This document shows, one piece after another, positions 23,848 to 34,056 of a stretch of 64,000 bases of DNA; positions within the stretch are counted from its first letter, which is position 1, and each line of letters starts with the position of its first letter. Position numbers and translations under genes: made by a program. Source of the stretch: Pirellulaceae bacterium (lineage in GTDB: Bacteria > Planctomycetota > Planctomycetia > Pirellulales > Pirellulaceae); NCBI GenBank assembly GCA_022448645.1, contig JAKVBZ010000016.1, positions 1 to 64,000 of the forward strand, in the 5' to 3' direction. Below the pieces are notes generated by a model. It was not told the DNA's origin. It worked only from the letters and a program-made list of their open reading frames with translations, and made no database searches.

Positions 23848-26430
23848 ATGGTGATGTCGGTAGCTTTGAATAGCGAGTCGTTCTTGGCTCGTTTTGGGCT
23901 GTCCCAGTTCCGGCCTGGTCAAAAGGAAGTGATTTCAGCGCTGGTGGACGGTCGGGATTGTGTGTGCGTGATGCCGACCGGTGGTGGCAAGAGTCTTTGT
24001 TATCAGCTTCCCGCGGTCATGCGTCACGGTGTGACTTTGGTCGTTTCGCCTTTGATCGCACTCATGAAAGATCAGGTTGATTCTCTGGCCGACCTGGGGA
24101 TCTCCGCCACGTTTATTAATAGCAGTTTAACGGCGGAAGAGCAGAGCCACCGCATTCATGGGATGCAAGCGGGTGAGTTTGATTTGGTGTACATCGCTCC
24201 AGAGCGATTTCGGAGCTCGCGGTTTGTCCGGGCGATTCGAGCCACTTCGGTACAACTGTTGGCTGTCGACGAAGCTCATTGCATCAGCGAATGGGGACAC
24301 GACTTTCGTCCGGATTATTCGCGGCTTGGACAATTTCGCCAGGCCATTGGGAATCCACAAACGATCGCTCTTACCGCAACTGCTACACCAGATGTTCGAG
24401 ACGACGTCGTGGCCCAACTCGGTTTGAATGATCCTTTGGTGTTGGTGACGGGGTTTGCTCGACCGAACTTGTGCTACGAGGTGGAACGATGTGAAACGAG
24501 GCGCGAGAAAGACCAGGCCTTAGAAAATTTTCTGCAGCATATGCCTGGTCCGGGGATCGTCTATGCATCCAGTCGCGACAGGTGTGTAGAAGTGGCCAAT
24601 GAGATTAACCTGCGTACTGGTCGGGCTGTGGGTGTGTATCATGCGGGATTAGAACGGGAAGAGCGTTGCCAGGCTCAAGAACGTTTCATGCAAGGAGAGA
24701 TCGATGTCGTTGTGGCCACGGTGGCATTTGGCATGGGGGTCGACAAGGCCAATGTGCGATTTGTAGTGCACTACAACATGCCGGGCAGTTTGGAGGCTTA
24801 TTACCAGGAAGCAGGCAGGGCGGGACGAGATGGAAATGAATCGCGTTGTTTGTTGCTGTACAGCTCAGGTGACCGACATATTCACGAGTTCTTTATCGAA
24901 TCCGCTCATCCATCTCGGGAAACGGTGGCGACAGTCTATGAGTACTTGCGTCGCTCAGACGAGGATCCTGTCGAACTTACCCAACAACAATTGAAAGACA
25001 AGCTGCGTCTGGATGTTAGCGTTGACGGTGTGCGTGCCTGTGAAAAATTATTGGAGCAATCGGGGGCTATAGAAAGATTGGAATCCCGACAAAACATGGC
25101 TTCTGTGCTTATCGAAAGCGAGCATCCTACTCTGGTTGACTTACTGCCGCGCCAGGCTTCCGCGCAGCGTCGGGTTTTGCAGGCTGTCGAACGTATTGTA
25201 GGCGATCGACGCTGCGAACGAGTTTATCTGCAACTCGCTTCGTTATCTGAGACGCTTTCCATGGAAGTGAACGCTTTGTCTAGGACCTTGCGTGAATTAG
25301 CCAAATTGCAAGCCTTCGACTACGTACCTCCGTTTCGGGGGCGAGCTGTCCATGTGTTGCAACGGTCGCGTCGTTTTGATTCCTTGGAGGTCGATTTTGA
25401 GCATTTGCAGGCTCTGAAGCAGGCAGAATACGGCAAGCTGCGCAGCATGATCAAATTTGCACAGACGTCTCAATGTAGGCAGTTGTTCATCTTGAGATAT
25501 TTTGGTGAGTCGAATGGTGATCGCTGCGACAAATGCGATGTATGTAACGCGGACGGTTCACAGGTTTCCCCCGATGCAACCATGCTGGAAGGGCCCGAGG
25601 ACCCTCTTTATGAAGTTCTCTTGATCACGTTAAGTGGTATAGCTCGCATCGAACAAAAGTTTTCGAGCCGAGATATCGGCTTCGGCAAACAAATGGTGGC
25701 ACAGATGTTGTGTGGATCGAAATCCGCCAAGATCGCCAAATGGGGCTTAGAGGAGCTTTCTACTTTCGGGTTATTGGAGGATTTCAAGCAGACGCACGTG
25801 TCGAGCTTCATTGATGCGTTGATTGATGAGCGGCTGGTGGAAAAGAATGAGATCGAACGTTTTCGACCCGTGATTCGCTTGACGGAACGTGGAGCTCGGG
25901 TGATGCTGGGCCAAGAGATCTTCGAAGAATCGATACAGGTTCCGCCGGAGATGTTGAAGAAGGCTCGTAAGCCGAGAAGGACTAGGCAGCAGCCAGCGGT
26001 TCGCTTGTCTCAAGTGGCAGCCGGTGATCAAGGTTTAAAGGTTCCTGACTTGCCCGTTCCTGGGATCCATCCACTGGCACTTCGAGTTGCTCATCAGCCG
26101 GTAGCGGCTGATGTGGAACCCATGACGGACGACTATGTATGGACCTGGCGGGTGCTGGATGCAGGTTTTTCTTTGGAAGAATGTTGTGCCATTCGTAAAC
26201 TTTCCAGCGACACCGTTCTCGAGCATGCCTTGCAGGCCCTGGAGGATGGAAGGGTTTTGCGGATCGAAAGCTTCCTGCCACCAGATCAACTCGCAATTTT
26301 GAAAGAAATCGTACATTCCGATCCGGATAAGGAAGATTTTCCCCGAGATTTGCCGACCACCGTGGGGCTTCCTGACAGAATCGTTCACCTATATTTGAAA
26401 AGCCGTGAATCTTCTTTGGACGCTCCGTAG
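23848..26430 (+). CDS. recQ: ATP-dependent DNA helicase RecQ
   Basis: An 860-residue 3'-5' superfamily 2 DNA helicase for recombination and fork repair. The aromatic-rich motif 0 region reads FRPGQKEVI; Walker A is MPTGGGKSLCYQLP; motif II is DEAHCISEWGHDFRPDY; motif VI is QEAGRAGRDG. The RecQ-C zinc site includes CRQLFILRYFGE then CDKCDVC. A winged-helix RQC domain follows (about 590-690). The C-terminus (about 760-850) looks like the RecQ-type helix-turn-helix domain, and no HRDC domain is visible. ATG 23848 with GGAGG ten bases before it is preferred over the upstream frame start 23773. Confidence 0.95.
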   Translation: MVMSVALNSESFLARFGLSQFRPGQKEVISALVDGRDCVCVMPTGGGKSLCYQLPAVMRHGVTLVVSPLIALMKDQVDSLADLGISATFINSSLTAEEQSHRIHGMQAGEFDLVYIAPERFRSSRFVRAIRATSVQLLAVDEAHCISEWGHDFRPDYSRLGQFRQAIGNPQTIALTATATPDVRDDVVAQLGLNDPLVLVTGFARPNLCYEVERCETRREKDQALENFLQHMPGPGIVYASSRDRCVEVANEINLRTGRAVGVYHAGLEREERCQAQERFMQGEIDVVVATVAFGMGVDKANVRFVVHYNMPGSLEAYYQEAGRAGRDGNESRCLLLYSSGDRHIHEFFIESAHPSRETVATVYEYLRRSDEDPVELTQQQLKDKLRLDVSVDGVRACEKLLEQSGAIERLESRQNMASVLIESEHPTLVDLLPRQASAQRRVLQAVERIVGDRRCERVYLQLASLSETLSMEVNALSRTLRELAKLQAFDYVPPFRGRAVHVLQRSRRFDSLEVDFEHLQALKQAEYGKLRSMIKFAQTSQCRQLFILRYFGESNGDRCDKCDVCNADGSQVSPDATMLEGPEDPLYEVLLITLSGIARIEQKFSSRDIGFGKQMVAQMLCGSKSAKIAKWGLEELSTFGLLEDFKQTHVSSFIDALIDERLVEKNEIERFRPVIRLTERGARVMLGQEIFEESIQVPPEMLKKARKPRRTRQQPAVRLSQVAAGDQGLKVPDLPVPGIHPLALRVAHQPVAADVEPMTDDYVWTWRVLDAGFSLEECCAIRKLSSDTVLEHALQALEDGRVLRIESFLPPDQLAILKEIVHSDPDKEDFPRDLPTTVGLPDRIVHLYLKSRESSLDAP

Positions 26431-26593
26431 TGGTTGATCCACCAACGTGACAGCTACTGGTATTCTCTGCGGAAGTCCTGAGTGTCCATCGTCGATACGC
26501 CGAAGTAAGTTGGCGGCAGACGATTCGCGTCGAAAATTTGCGGCAATTTGTATAGAATGACGCAGCAGACTGGTACACGTTGAAAGGAAATAC

Positions 26594-28588
26594 ATGGATT
26601 CGTCTTCCCCTGAAAAATCGAATGAACCTGTGGATGAGAATAAGTCAAGCCGCCGTCCCGCCTCAAACAGCTGGTTGCTCTTTGCATTCCTGGCGCTGTT
26701 CGTGGTGTTGATGGTACATAGCGTGTTCTCGAAGGTCTCTGAGGTGGACTATCGCTTCTTTCAGGATCAGTTAAAGGAAGACAATGTTGCCATCTTGGAA
26801 AAACACGGATTGGAATTGCATGGCACGTTCAAAAGGCGTCCAGACGCCCCCATGCGCCTTGATAAGAAAACTGGAGAGCTCGAACAACCAACAGATAAAG
26901 ATGGTAATCCCAAGCTGTTGAAGAAAGAATTTATAACGAAAGTGCCAGACAGTGAGCAGGCACAGAATGAGTTCGAAGGTCTCGTCGCCCAAAGTGAAGT
27001 CTTTGAATACAAGGATCGTGGCGAAAGGGATAATACCTTTTCGCTATTACTGGTGATGGTAGTGCTGCCATTGTTGATCCTGTTTGTTGTATTCGTGTTG
27101 TTTCGGCGGTCGCGAGACCAATTCTTTGGCGGTGGTTTTCTGTCGGGGTTTAGCAAGAGTCCGGCAAGGCGGTTCGAAGGAAGTCAGCAGCCCATCACTT
27201 TTGCTGAAGTAGCGGGATTGGAAAGCGTTAAAGCTGACCTGCAAGAGATGGTTGATTTTCTGAAAGAGCCGGAAAAATTTGAGCGTTTAGGAGGGCGAAT
27301 TCCTGCGGGTGTTCTTCTGATGGGGCCTCCAGGAACCGGCAAAACATTGTTGGCTCGCGCGGTAGCCGGAGAAGCTGGCGTACCATTCTTTTCCGTGAAT
27401 GGTTCGGAATTCATTCAGATGTTTGTCGGTGTCGGTGCAAGCCGTGTACGGGATTTGTTCAAGACCGCCAAAGAGAATGCCCCGGCGATTGTCTTTGTCG
27501 ACGAAATCGATGCGGTGGGGCGTCAGCGTGGTGCGGGGCTAGGGGGCGGTCACGACGAACGTGAGCAGACACTCAACCAAATACTGAGTGAAATGGATGG
27601 TTTTGCACAGCACGACACAATCATCGTCCTGGCTGCCACAAACCGGCCTGATGTATTGGATCCCGCCCTGTTACGCCCTGGCCGCTTTGACCGACATGTG
27701 ACCGTTGATCGACCTACCCTTAAAGGCCGATTGGAAATCTTCAAAGTTCACGTTCGCGAAGTACTGCTAGATGATGATGTTGACTTGAAACGCATGGCCG
27801 CCGGTACGGTGGGACTGACCGGAGCTGATATTCGCAATGTTGTGAATGAAGCAGCGCTATGGGCCGCTCGTCATGACAAGTCCGCTGTTTCCATGAGTGA
27901 CCTCGAGTTCGCCCGCGATAAGGTTTTGATGGGGGCGAAACGAGAAGAGGTGTTGCTGGAAAAAGAAAAAGAGAAAACTGCATTTCACGAAGCTGGGCAT
28001 GCCTTGCTGACTTGGATTACACCAGGTACGGATCGCGTCCACAAAGTGACGGTCATTCCTCGAGGTAGAATGTTGGGGGCTACCGAGATCCTTCCGGAAG
28101 AAGATCGCTTGAGTGTTTCCGAATCGGAACTGCACACGCGGTTAGTGTGTTTATTGGGAGGAAGGGCAGCCGAAGAACTTGTGTTCGATGAACACACGGC
28201 AGGTGCCGCGCAGGATTTGGAGCAAGCTACCAAAATCGCTCGTCGTATGGTGACTCAATGGGGCATGAGTGAACGGCTGGGGCCAGTGAACTATAAGATC
28301 AGCGACGAAGATCCCTTTCTGGGGCGGGAAATGCACCAGCTGCGCGAGTTTAGCGAACACACCATGCAGGTGATCGACGAAGAAGTCGCTAAGATATTAC
28401 ACGCGGCGGCTGACCGAGCCTACCAGCTGCTTACAGACCATCGAGATAAGTTGGATAAGTTGGCACAGGCCTTGGTCGACCATGAAGAGCTTGACTTTAA
28501 TGAAATAACAGAGTTGATCGGTCCCCCTGTGCAGACGGCTCACGATGAAAAGGAGCTGACTCGGTCCGAAATCGCCGTGGGCGACTAG
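26594..28588 (+). CDS. ftsH: ATP-dependent zinc metalloprotease FtsH
   Basis: A 664-residue membrane AAA+ protease that degrades unassembled membrane proteins and some regulators. The N-terminal membrane segment (about 28-46, [15 protein letters not shown]) is followed by a periplasmic domain and a second segment (about 148-168). The AAA domain has Walker [10 protein letters not shown] (near 245), Walker [12 protein letters not shown] and the second region of homology [19 protein letters not shown]. The zinc protease motif FHEAGHA lies near 465. GAAAGGAAA is present just before the ATG. The length and order are standard. Planctomycetes often encode several FtsH paralogues; this is one. Confidence 0.96.
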   Translation: MDSSSPEKSNEPVDENKSSRRPASNSWLLFAFLALFVVLMVHSVFSKVSEVDYRFFQDQLKEDNVAILEKHGLELHGTFKRRPDAPMRLDKKTGELEQPTDKDGNPKLLKKEFITKVPDSEQAQNEFEGLVAQSEVFEYKDRGERDNTFSLLLVMVVLPLLILFVVFVLFRRSRDQFFGGGFLSGFSKSPARRFEGSQQPITFAEVAGLESVKADLQEMVDFLKEPEKFERLGGRIPAGVLLMGPPGTGKTLLARAVAGEAGVPFFSVNGSEFIQMFVGVGASRVRDLFKTAKENAPAIVFVDEIDAVGRQRGAGLGGGHDEREQTLNQILSEMDGFAQHDTIIVLAATNRPDVLDPALLRPGRFDRHVTVDRPTLKGRLEIFKVHVREVLLDDDVDLKRMAAGTVGLTGADIRNVVNEAALWAARHDKSAVSMSDLEFARDKVLMGAKREEVLLEKEKEKTAFHEAGHALLTWITPGTDRVHKVTVIPRGRMLGATEILPEEDRLSVSESELHTRLVCLLGGRAAEELVFDEHTAGAAQDLEQATKIARRMVTQWGMSERLGPVNYKISDEDPFLGREMHQLREFSEHTMQVIDEEVAKILHAAADRAYQLLTDHRDKLDKLAQALVDHEELDFNEITELIGPPVQTAHDEKELTRSEIAVGD

Positions 28589-28713
28589 TAGTTCATCCGG
28601 CTTCGATTGACAGTTTGAGACGGCAAAGATCCTGCCGGACTTACATGTCCATGAAGGGTCGTCGGGATACTAGGTGTGTCTGACTGAAAGCTTTACTTTC
28701 CAGCGCAACGTAC

Positions 28714-29856
28714 GTGGCTAAACGCAAAAAGCAGAAGCAGAAACAAAAGATCCGCACGGATTTTCGCAAGAACCGTGTGACGCGCCAGCGTGAAACCGAC
28801 CTGACGCGTCGGTTTCACGGTGCTTCCGGTGACGAAGACGAACTTGTACAACGCGAGTCCGTCAGTGGAAAAGGAGCGTTGACTCGTCGGCGGACGGTCA
28901 TCGGCGACGCCGCGGGAGATGATAATACGGGGTTTGCCGTGCACCCCGAAGTTGATCTTTCGGTTTGTCTTCAAGGCACGATACTTGCCGTCCATGGCTT
29001 GGAAAGCGTTGTAGAGACTGAAGAAGGTGTTCAGTATCGCTGCGTGACTCGTCGGGTGTTGAAGACCTTGGCGACGGATCAACGTCACGTTGTCGTTGCT
29101 GGAGATCAGGTGTGGTTTCGTCCTCAAGGGGAAGATGATGGTGTCATTGAGCGAGTGGCGCCGCGACACGGTGTGCTCAGTCGTACCAGCCGCGGCCGTC
29201 AGCATGTGATTGTGGCGAATATTGATCAGGTGCTCATCGTCTCCAGTGCAGCTGAGCCAGTCCTAAAGCCGCATCTGATTGATCGACTCATTCTGAGCGC
29301 CGAGAAGGGAGGGGTTCGACCGGTCGTCTGCATTAATAAGATTGATTTGATTCAGCCTTCCGATTTACAGCCTCTGGTAGGTGTCTACGGTCAGATGGGT
29401 TACGAAGTCGTCATGGTCAGCGCGGAAACCGGGAAAAATGTGGATCAACTTCGCCAATTGTTCATGGGGTGCCAAACCGTCCTGGCGGGGCAAAGTGGCG
29501 TCGGTAAATCATCGTTGATGAATTGTGTTTCTCCTGAATTAAACTTGACAGTAAGGGCTGTGAGTGGTGACACCCAAAAGGGAAGACACACGACGACAAC
29601 AGCCAGGTTGATTCGGTTGGCTGAGGGTGGTTATGTGGTGGACACGCCGGGAATTCGCCAATTTGAGTTGTGGGACGTGTTGGCCTATGAAGTTGCCAAT
29701 TATTTCCGCGATTTAAGGCCCTATATGGACCTCTGTCGGTTTCCGGATTGCACCCATTCCCATGAATCTGAATGTGCTGTGAAAGATGCTGTTGCGGACG
29801 GCAGACTTGATGCCCGCCGGTATGAGAGTTATTGTCAGTTATTGAGTGGAGATTAA
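28714..29856 (+). CDS. rsgA: Ribosome small subunit-dependent GTPase RsgA
   Basis: A 380-residue circularly permuted GTPase of 30S subunit maturation. Residues 1-85 are a Lys/Arg-rich N-terminal extension ([10 protein letters not shown]). An OB-fold follows (about 90-165, [18 protein letters not shown]). The G motifs appear in permuted order: G4 NKIDL, then G1 [10 protein letters not shown]2 with KGRHTTTT, and G3 DTPGIRQF. The C-terminal zinc knuckle is [17 protein letters not shown] 28714 is the best start in frame and gives the basic tail often seen in planctomycete RsgA. Gene order with ftsH may be coincidental. Confidence 0.95.
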   Translation: MAKRKKQKQKQKIRTDFRKNRVTRQRETDLTRRFHGASGDEDELVQRESVSGKGALTRRRTVIGDAAGDDNTGFAVHPEVDLSVCLQGTILAVHGLESVVETEEGVQYRCVTRRVLKTLATDQRHVVVAGDQVWFRPQGEDDGVIERVAPRHGVLSRTSRGRQHVIVANIDQVLIVSSAAEPVLKPHLIDRLILSAEKGGVRPVVCINKIDLIQPSDLQPLVGVYGQMGYEVVMVSAETGKNVDQLRQLFMGCQTVLAGQSGVGKSSLMNCVSPELNLTVRAVSGDTQKGRHTTTTARLIRLAEGGYVVDTPGIRQFELWDVLAYEVANYFRDLRPYMDLCRFPDCTHSHESECAVKDAVADGRLDARRYESYCQLLSGD

Positions 29857-30171
29857 GACGACTGTGCCAGGTTCTGATTCAAAGCGTAAGCTGAACACGC
29901 TAACGTCGGGCGGAGATGGGCAGTTTAACGGCAGTGCGTAGCCCGAAACTTAAGTGGTCGGTGATTCGGGTTTTGGAAACAGAGCTAAGCGGTATCCGCG
30001 ATGACGCGGGTAATTGAAGGTGGGATAGCTTTTCGTATCCCGTGTCAAATCTTGAGTGGATGTTATTTTAAGATCCTGAATACTGAATCATTATCCTACA
30101 GTATATTTTATGAATCTCATTGGTTTCAATGATCGCTGTGGTATCAAGACAGGCTCTTAAAACGAGTCGAA
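29857..30171. other. Intergenic region after rsgA (315 bp)
   Basis: No gene is seen. A 6-bp stem GGGATA...TATCCC lies at 30022-30041 and could be a weak terminator. The right third (30060-30130) is AT-rich and probably contains the promoter of the DoxX gene. Confidence 0.4.
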
Positions 30172-31146
30172 GTGTGTGATCCGACGGCGTTGGCGGCGGC
30201 CTGTCCGGCGCTGGTGCGTTCGGCTCACTGGAACGGCGGAGCATTTCTTTTGGTAAATTGCATTTCCTGTTGTCCGGCCACGACAAAAGTCCTGCTCGTG
30301 TTGTTGCGCATCGCGATTGGTTGGCATTTGTTGTACGAGGGTCTCCACAAGCTTGAAACATTCGAGACAGCCCATCCTTGGTCCTCTCGCTGGTACCTGC
30401 AGAATAGTGAAGGCCCGGCGGCTGGGTTCTTTCAACGCTGGGCGCCCGAAAAACCACCTGTGGACTCTTTCGATCAAGCAAGCGTCTCAGCATATTGGTC
30501 GCGGGTCATTGAACGGCATGACTCCTTCTACCGTTACGACGAGGATCAGTTGGAAACAGCACACAGTGAAAGGCAGTTCTTTGGAAAACAGCTGCGAACT
30601 GAGGTGTTTGGGGATCCTCTGATACAGGCGACGATCAGTGAACAAGCGAGACTGTTGGGGATCGAGTCAGGACAACGCACGACCAGTGAACGAAATAAGT
30701 TGATGAGTATACGATCGAGATGGTTGGGTATCTTAGACTCGTACACGACCAAACTAGAGATCCAATTACAAGAATTGCTTGAGTCAGACCAACGTCAATT
30801 GGGCATTCCTCCGGCGAGCCGGCTGGTAGCTTGGATCGATCGGCTGGTCGTCGCTGGTTTGGTGGGGCTGGGAGGCTGTTTGGTGGTGGGTCTGTTTGGC
30901 CGGCCAGTTGCTGTCGCGGCAGCCATGTTGTTGTTGTTTTTTTATGTGGCGATGCCACCCTTGCCAGGATTAACCGGCACGCTTGATGGATCGTCTCATT
31001 ATTTGATCGTGAACACTATACTGATAGAAGTCATCGCGTTGTTGGCACTTGCCACGACGAGCTCAGGACGCTGGGCCGGGTTGGATTTTTTACTGCATCA
31101 AGTCGTTCGAACCTGCCAGGGCCGGCACGGGGACAACGATGCGTGA
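30172..31146 (+). CDS. DoxX-family membrane protein
   Basis: About 324 residues. The first membrane segment (about 38-56) leads into the DoxX-type motif LRIAIGWHLLYEGLHKL. An approximately 165-residue soluble loop (about 60-220) follows, with Trp and Arg residues and two helical stretches. Three more membrane segments come next (about 222-245, 248-270, 285-305), including PPLPGLTGTLDGSSHYLIVNT. Long-loop DoxX proteins like this are common in planctomycetes, next to Gfo/Idh/MocA oxidoreductases as here (37 bases apart). The role is unknown, possibly redox-linked. The GTG start is uncertain. Confidence 0.72.
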   Translation: MCDPTALAAACPALVRSAHWNGGAFLLVNCISCCPATTKVLLVLLRIAIGWHLLYEGLHKLETFETAHPWSSRWYLQNSEGPAAGFFQRWAPEKPPVDSFDQASVSAYWSRVIERHDSFYRYDEDQLETAHSERQFFGKQLRTEVFGDPLIQATISEQARLLGIESGQRTTSERNKLMSIRSRWLGILDSYTTKLEIQLQELLESDQRQLGIPPASRLVAWIDRLVVAGLVGLGGCLVVGLFGRPVAVAAAMLLLFFYVAMPPLPGLTGTLDGSSHYLIVNTILIEVIALLALATTSSGRWAGLDFLLHQVVRTCQGRHGDNDA

Positions 31147-31183
31147 TACGTCGAGAGTTTGTTAGACATACAGGCAGGCCTTT

Positions 31184-32719
31184 ATGAACCTTTCACCTGA
31201 AGAACGTCAGATTGGACAAGAGAACTTTTTTCGTACTCTGGGAGTGACCCGCCGAGACCTGCTTAAAGCGGCTGCTGTCGCTCCAGCAGTGGGGGCCTTT
31301 TATTTTGGCTATTCCCAACTGGATGGGAATCCGGTCCGCGCTGCCCTGATCGGTTGCGGAGATCAGGGGAATGTTCTTCTTAATGATTCTAATCCCGAGT
31401 ATGTGCAATTCATCGCCTATTGCGATATCCGACCTTCGCAGGCAGAACGCGTCAAAGTCGGTGATCCGAAAAGTTCACAACGTAGTGGATTCTTGTGGAA
31501 ATACGATCTGAATGAACAGCAATTCCAGCAGCAAGTTCGTTTCTACGACGATTATCAACGGTTATTGCAAGATCCGGACATCGAGTTGGTCGTCATCGCG
31601 CTGCCTTCTCACTTGCATCATGCTGTAGTGATGGATGCGTTGGCAGCAGGAAAGCACGTGTTTTGTGAGTCACCCATGGCGTTAGACGTTGCCCATTGTA
31701 AAGAGATGGCACGTAAGTCACGAGAAACGGAACGCTACCTGGCCGTAGGCCATCAGCGGCATTACAGCATTTTGTACGACAACACGCAGTCCTTGATTCG
31801 AAACGACCTGTTAGGCAGTGTGCACCACATTCGGGCTTTCTGGCATCGAAACGACAGTTGGCCGCGCATGGAAAATAACCGACCCGTCAAAGTAGACGGC
31901 GTCATTCAGTTGGACGATCGTTGGCGCCCGGCTATTCCGGATGCCGATCGGTCCTTGGACGCTGGTTTGCTCAGTGGGCATGGATACGGGTCCGTTGAAG
32001 AGCTGTGTTGGTGGCGGCTGTTCCGACGCAGTGGCGGTGGTCTCATGCCCGAATTTGGCAGCCAGCAATTAGATGCTTGCAGTGTGCTGCTGGACAATGT
32101 CCAACCTCTGGCCGTTCAAGGCGTGGGAGGTAAATACTTCTTTGATGACGAACGTGACGTAGAAGATCACGTTTATGCTACGTTCGAGTTTCCAGGTCCT
32201 ACACATCCTTTGGGTAAGAAACAGGGTAATGTCGATCACGACATTGTGGTGGTCACCTACTCGTCGATATGTACCAACGCGGGCGAGCAGTACGGTGAAC
32301 AGATCATGGGTTCGCGAGGAACAATGTACGTTGAGTCCGAAAGAGATGTAATGCTCTATCGCGAAGTCAGCCCTGGGAATAACGTGTTGGCGTACGCCAC
32401 TGAGGTGACCGTATCGACTCAAGATTCCGACCAGCCAGTCCTAGAAACGTCAGAATCCTCGGCAATGGGAACCGCATCCAGCGGTGTCGCCCAATCTTCA
32501 TTGGCCGGAGGCCCCAGTCCCGGGTTTCGTGAGCAGTTGGAACATCTGGCTTGGTGCATCCGGCATCCGGATTTGGAAAACCAGCCACGGTGCGGCCCTG
32601 AGTTGGCCTTGTCGCGAGCCGTTGTGGCGCTTACCGCGAATCTAGCTATGGTTGATCATCGACGTATCGAGTTCCGTCCAGAATGGTTTGATGTGGACAG
32701 CGACGAGATTCCGAAATAG
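31184..32719 (+). CDS. Secreted (Tat-type) Gfo/Idh/MocA oxidoreductase
   Basis: 511 residues. The N-terminus carries a twin-arginine-like signal (GVTRRDLLKAAAVAPAVGAF). A Rossmann NAD(P)-binding domain follows, with AALIGCGDQGN and the family's EKP position reading FCESPMALDVAHC, so Lys is replaced by Ser. The C-terminal alpha/beta domain includes the long insert with WWRLFRRSGGGLMPEFGSQQLD. It probably oxidises or reduces a sugar-type substrate in the periplasm. It forms a likely operon with the DoxX gene. The Lys-to-Ser change in the ESP motif should be noted, as that Lys is usually catalytic. Confidence 0.82.
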   Translation: MNLSPEERQIGQENFFRTLGVTRRDLLKAAAVAPAVGAFYFGYSQLDGNPVRAALIGCGDQGNVLLNDSNPEYVQFIAYCDIRPSQAERVKVGDPKSSQRSGFLWKYDLNEQQFQQQVRFYDDYQRLLQDPDIELVVIALPSHLHHAVVMDALAAGKHVFCESPMALDVAHCKEMARKSRETERYLAVGHQRHYSILYDNTQSLIRNDLLGSVHHIRAFWHRNDSWPRMENNRPVKVDGVIQLDDRWRPAIPDADRSLDAGLLSGHGYGSVEELCWWRLFRRSGGGLMPEFGSQQLDACSVLLDNVQPLAVQGVGGKYFFDDERDVEDHVYATFEFPGPTHPLGKKQGNVDHDIVVVTYSSICTNAGEQYGEQIMGSRGTMYVESERDVMLYREVSPGNNVLAYATEVTVSTQDSDQPVLETSESSAMGTASSGVAQSSLAGGPSPGFREQLEHLAWCIRHPDLENQPRCGPELALSRAVVALTANLAMVDHRRIEFRPEWFDVDSDEIPK

Positions 32720-32945
32720 CCAACGCTCTAGAGTGATTTGGAAGCGGTTCTTAGTAGAAGGCAGGCGATGGCTCTGGCGTCGTCTTAGACCTGAAACAGA
32801 GGGTAAAGCGTCTCAAGCCGTGGTAATAGCCAGGGCCTGCAATGCCTCGGATCGTCTAGGCGCTCGACGCGGCTCGCTGACAGCAAATTCTAGAGGTTTT
32901 GGTTTTCGACAGACAAGTTTCTGCTTTGCAAGCAAGCGTCTGGGA

Positions 32946-33713
32946 TTAAACACAGCCCGGATAAGCTTGGCCTCGCAATAAAGGGTATTCGGGCGCCGGC
33001 TTTTCTGGATTGGTCCAATGGGAACGAGAGCTCATGTAATGAAAGGCGGCGCCTCGGCGTGGCTGAGAAGTCTTGTTGGGGTGAGACATGTGTAGCAACA
33101 GGCTGTGGTGAAAACTACAGCTGCCCTCTGGCATGGTGATTGCCACTTCCTTAGAACGATCAAAAGCTGATTCTGGAATTCGCATGTCTATTCGATTTCC
33201 AAGGTCCCATGCTTCGGAATGCTCAAGCGGTCCCTGACGATGACTGCCGGGAACGACCCACAGGCAACCGTTTTCTAAGGTTGCTTCGTCGAGTGCAACC
33301 CAGCACGTGACCAGTGCCATGGGAGCGATGGAGAAATACGGTGAATCCTGATGGTAGGGTTTTTCCACACCCCCTGGAGGTTTCATGAAGCACTGGCTAC
33401 CGAACAGTTTGATATCGGGGCCAAGCACTTCCTGAACGATGTCGAGAATATTTTCGTTGGCCGCGTAACGTGCAAACACAGAGTCATTGCGGGCACAATC
33501 GTTGATTTTTCGTACCGTTTTCGCATTTTGTATTTCAGCATTCGGCTCCAATTCGATTAGCGACGACGGAAAGTCTTTCACGCGTCCTTCGGCAATGTCC
33601 GTGGTTCGCTGGCTTAATTCTTTAAGATCCGATGGAGTGAATAATCGTTCGACCGTGAAAAAACCGTTTTCTTCGTATTCGAGCTGTCGGTTGGAATGAG
33701 AAGCTGTCTGCAT
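32946..33713 (-). CDS. Phytanoyl-CoA dioxygenase-family protein (PhyH)
   Basis: A 255-residue non-haem Fe(II)/2-oxoglutarate-dependent oxygenase. The metal-binding HxD is in EKPYHQDSPYF. The distal His lies in HHSLLLHMSHPNKTS, followed by RRGAAFHYMS with the 2-oxoglutarate-binding Arg. WVALDEATLENGCLWVVPGS is typical of the family. Planctomycetes carry many of these for unknown small substrates. It lies downstream of the giant gene on the same strand, separated by 343 bases. The substrate is not predictable. Confidence 0.87.
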   Translation of the reverse strand: MQTASHSNRQLEYEENGFFTVERLFTPSDLKELSQRTTDIAEGRVKDFPSSLIELEPNAEIQNAKTVRKINDCARNDSVFARYAANENILDIVQEVLGPDIKLFGSQCFMKPPGGVEKPYHQDSPYFSIAPMALVTCWVALDEATLENGCLWVVPGSHRQGPLEHSEAWDLGNRIDMRIPESAFDRSKEVAITMPEGSCSFHHSLLLHMSHPNKTSQPRRGAAFHYMSSRSHWTNPEKPAPEYPLLRGQAYPGCV

Positions 33714-34056
33714 GGTGTTTCTGTCTGAACTGATGTTGTTGGTGACTGATTCATTACTATAGCCAGGAACGCCACCTGTCGAAAGCGAGATTTGTATTTA
33801 GCGAGTAAAACTAATTGGGGCCTCGGGTAAAAGAGTAGCTCTAAACACATTGGAGGTCCGACTTGTGGGGAGAGTTAAGGCGGACGTTGCTTCGACCTGG
33901 TCGCGTGTCTGAGTGGCTCGTGGTTTGCTGCAGATGCACGCATGTCGAGGGTGTGCCGCACCTTTTTTTGCGGTTGTCTGACGGCCCAGGGACTGGTCAA
34001 TTCTATGGTTATCCCAGTCGGATCGCGGCTGGCAACTTTGTGCCATAGGGTTGCAG
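33714..34056. other. Intergenic region after the giant gene (343 bp)
   Basis: No gene is seen. A stem CCGCA...TGCGG around a 7-A run on the minus strand near 33955-33980 may be a 3' structure of the giant gene transcript. The right-to-left order implies the PhyH promoter is in the lower half. Confidence 0.4.
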